Positions 6,399 to 7,602 of a DNA stretch of 7,602 bases are shown here, piece after piece (the stretch's first letter is position 1; each line of letters starts with the position of its first letter). The stretch is from a candidate division TA06 bacterium. GTDB taxonomy: Bacteria > Hydrothermota > DG-26 > E44-bin18 > JADFOU01. A model generated the notes under the pieces. It saw only the letters and a program-made list of their open reading frames with translations, was not told the origin of the DNA and searched no databases. The DNA lies in the NCBI GenBank assembly GCA_022562655.1, contig JADFOU010000095.1, forward strand, positions 1 to 7,602, written 5' to 3'. The translations under genes were made by a program, and so were the position numbers.

Positions 6399-6761
6399 AT
6401 GGTAAAGAATATAATCAAAAAACCCCTAACTCCTGCAGTGCTTCATATCCTCCTCGCGCTCTCCACTCAGGAGCGTCACGGCTACGGAATTATGAAGCAG
6501 GTCGAGTCGGACTCGCAAGGAAAAGTGAACATGGGGCCGGGAACACTCTATGGATCGCTCGGCCGCATGATTGATGCCGGAATGATACGCGAGAGCGACA
6601 AGAAAATAGACACTGAATTGGACGACGAGCGGCGCATCTATTATAAAATCACCGGCCTTGGACAAAAAGCGCTCGCTGTGGAATTGGAGCGGTATCGCGA
6701 GGTCGTCGGGGTGGCCAGACACATACTACTTGCGCCAAAACCTATCACCTATGGCATATAA
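6399..6761 (+). CDS. PadR family transcriptional repressor
   Basis: Seen: 120 codons from ATG at 6399. An in-frame upstream start at 6318 is rejected because it precedes the promoter. The winged-helix PadR domain (PF03551) fills the protein: LTPAVLHILLALSTQERHGYGIMKQVE (10-36) is helices 1-2, MGPGTLYGSLGRMIDAGMI (45-63) contains the recognition helix with its characteristic GTLYxxLxRM pattern, and DERRIYYKITGLGQKAL (76-92) is the wing with the R-x-Y-Y-x-I-T-x-x-G signature. A short C-terminal helix follows, as in the small PadR-s2 type. Known: these act as ligand- or stress-released repressors, often next to membrane proteins or transporters. Context: the gene overlaps the downstream membrane protein gene by 11 nt. 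A 21-bp palindrome in its promoter suggests autorepression. The inducer cannot be deduced. Confidence 0.93.
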   Translation: MVKNIIKKPLTPAVLHILLALSTQERHGYGIMKQVESDSQGKVNMGPGTLYGSLGRMIDAGMIRESDKKIDTELDDERRIYYKITGLGQKALAVELERYREVVGVARHILLAPKPITYGI

Positions 6762-7536
6762 ATATTCAATACGTCGATACCGAAACTGGTATGCGAAACT
6801 GCTTCGCTTCTACCCGAAGCCGTACCGCGAACGCTTCGGTGAGGGAATGGAGCAGACCTTCAACGATCTCTGCCGAGAACGTAAAGAGTCCGGGGAAGGA
6901 TTGTTCGCTTTCGCACTTTGGGCGTTCGTCGACACGTCCGCAGGAATTATTAAGGAGAACATACCATTTATGATTATGAAATACAAAAACATTATCCGCA
7001 TTACGCTCGCGACAGCGTTCATATTGCTACTGCCCTTGTTGGCGATGCAGTTCACCGATGAAGTGGTCTGGGACCTGGCCGATTTCGCTGTCGCCGGCGC
7101 CCTCCTGTTCGGCGCTGGTCTTACGTATGAGCTGGTAGCGAGGAAGGCGGGCAATATCGCGTACCGAGCCGCCGTCGGCGTTGCGGTGGCGGCAGCACTC
7201 ATCCTCGTCTGGATGAATCTTGCCGTTGGGCTCATCGGGTCCGAGGACAACCCCGCCAACCTGATGTATGTCGGGGTACTCGCCGTCGGAATCATCGGTG
7301 CCATCATCGCGCGCTTACAGCCACATGGAATGGCACGCGCGTTGTTCGCGATGGCGCTCGCTCAGGCGTTGGTCGCCGTGATCGCGCTTATCGCCGGGAT
7401 GGACCAGTATCCTGGTAGCTCCGTGTCCGAGATCGTGAACCTAAATGTCTTCTTCGTCGCGCTGTGGGTCGGATCGGCTTTGCTGTTTCGACGCGCAAGC
7501 ACCACGGGCTCGAAGTGGAACCGACGGCTTGAGTAG
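6751..7536 (+). CDS. PadR-linked integral membrane protein with permease-prefix-like N-terminal domain
   Basis: Seen: 261 codons from ATG at 6751, which lies inside the end of padR and has no clear ribosome site, so translation is probably coupled. Residues 10-72 (YAKLLRFYPKPYRERFGEGM, then a charged linker, then an aliphatic helix ending SAGIIKEN) resemble the soluble prefix domain found before permeases encoded next to PadR genes. Residues 80-248 hold about six hydrophobic helices, near 80-100, 107-130, 138-163, 171-190, 194-217 and 228-246. SEDNPANLMY sits between helices 3 and 4. From residue 76 the sequence (MKYKNIIRITLATAF) reads like the natural N-terminus of a stand-alone membrane protein. 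AAGGAG at 6952-6957 lies 12 bases before Met74 (6970), so a second shorter product is possible. No ATPase or known transporter motif is seen. Function unknown; a membrane stress or transport role controlled by PadR is inferred. Confidence 0.85.
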   Translation: MAYKYSIRRYRNWYAKLLRFYPKPYRERFGEGMEQTFNDLCRERKESGEGLFAFALWAFVDTSAGIIKENIPFMIMKYKNIIRITLATAFILLLPLLAMQFTDEVVWDLADFAVAGALLFGAGLTYELVARKAGNIAYRAAVGVAVAAALILVWMNLAVGLIGSEDNPANLMYVGVLAVGIIGAIIARLQPHGMARALFAMALAQALVAVIALIAGMDQYPGSSVSEIVNLNVFFVALWVGSALLFRRASTTGSKWNRRLE

Positions 7537-7553
7537 AGCTTTGGGGACGGTGC

Positions 7554-7571
7554 CCTGCAGATATGTGCAGG
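7554..7571. repeat. Short inverted repeat after the membrane protein gene
   Basis: CCTGCA (7554-7559), loop GATATG, then TGCAGG (7566-7571). It lies 18 bases after the stop codon at 7534-7536, next to a GGGGACGGTGCCC stretch. There is no T-tract, so evidence for a terminator is weak. It may belong to an extragenic repeat that continues past the window edge. Confidence 0.35.
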
Positions 7572-7602
7572 ATCTGCGACCCTCCTACGCCCTCCTTCAC
7601 CT

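Noticed and set aside
6810..7307. Minus-strand frame of 165 codons opposite the PadR-linked membrane protein
   Set aside because: It is a shadow favoured by the high G+C codon pattern. The plus-strand frame has clear membrane helices and is coupled to padR.

Overview
The window looks like a bacterial chromosome fragment, probably from an uncultured didermal lineage near the FCB group or candidate phyla such as WOR-3, TA06 or Zixibacteria. This is an inference from protein families only: a single-blade SBBP protein with a signal peptide, a gene remnant ending like a type IX secretion (T9SS/Por) sorting domain, a DUF5683-like membrane protein, a DUF2914 protein and a secreted S9 peptidase. There is no rRNA, tRNA or marker gene to place it. 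I see no CRISPR array, insertion sequence, phage gene or RNA gene.

Left block, about 1-6061, all minus strand. In transcription order it reads as follows. (1) A secreted S9 prolyl-oligopeptidase-family peptidase (6061-4070) has its own promoter and a strong Shine-Dalgarno sequence. (2) A 240-bp spacer holds a second promoter with the same two hexamers and the same 17-bp gap. (3) A probable operon follows: DUF2914 exported protein (3829-3431), class A penicillin-binding protein (3404-1125) and DUF5683-like membrane protein (1051-515). The first gap is 26 nt and the second 73 nt from the chosen start. (4) A 46-codon remnant (474-334) carries a Por-type sorting tail. (5) The start of an exported SBBP protein (308 to the left edge) runs out of the window. 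All of these act at or beyond the inner membrane, so the block is an envelope and secretion neighbourhood centred on peptidoglycan synthesis.

Boundary region, 6062-6398 (337 bp, no gene). It holds the S9 promoter and Shine-Dalgarno sequence on the minus strand, several short palindromes, an 8-bp stem with a 5-nt loop at 6291-6311, and the padR promoter with an embedded 21-bp perfect palindrome.

Right block, 6399-7536, plus strand. It encodes a PadR-family repressor that is probably leaderless and overlaps by 11 nt a membrane protein. That protein joins a short soluble domain, resembling the prefix of PadR-linked permeases, to a membrane domain of about six helices. The block is visibly richer in G+C and uses CGC, GCG and GTC codons far more than the left block, which suggests a different ancestry. 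The last 66 bases hold no gene, only a short inverted repeat.

Nothing here clearly amounts to a new defence or metabolic system. The best leads are the self-contained padR module, the matching promoter pair, and the sorting-tail remnant beside an SBBP gene.
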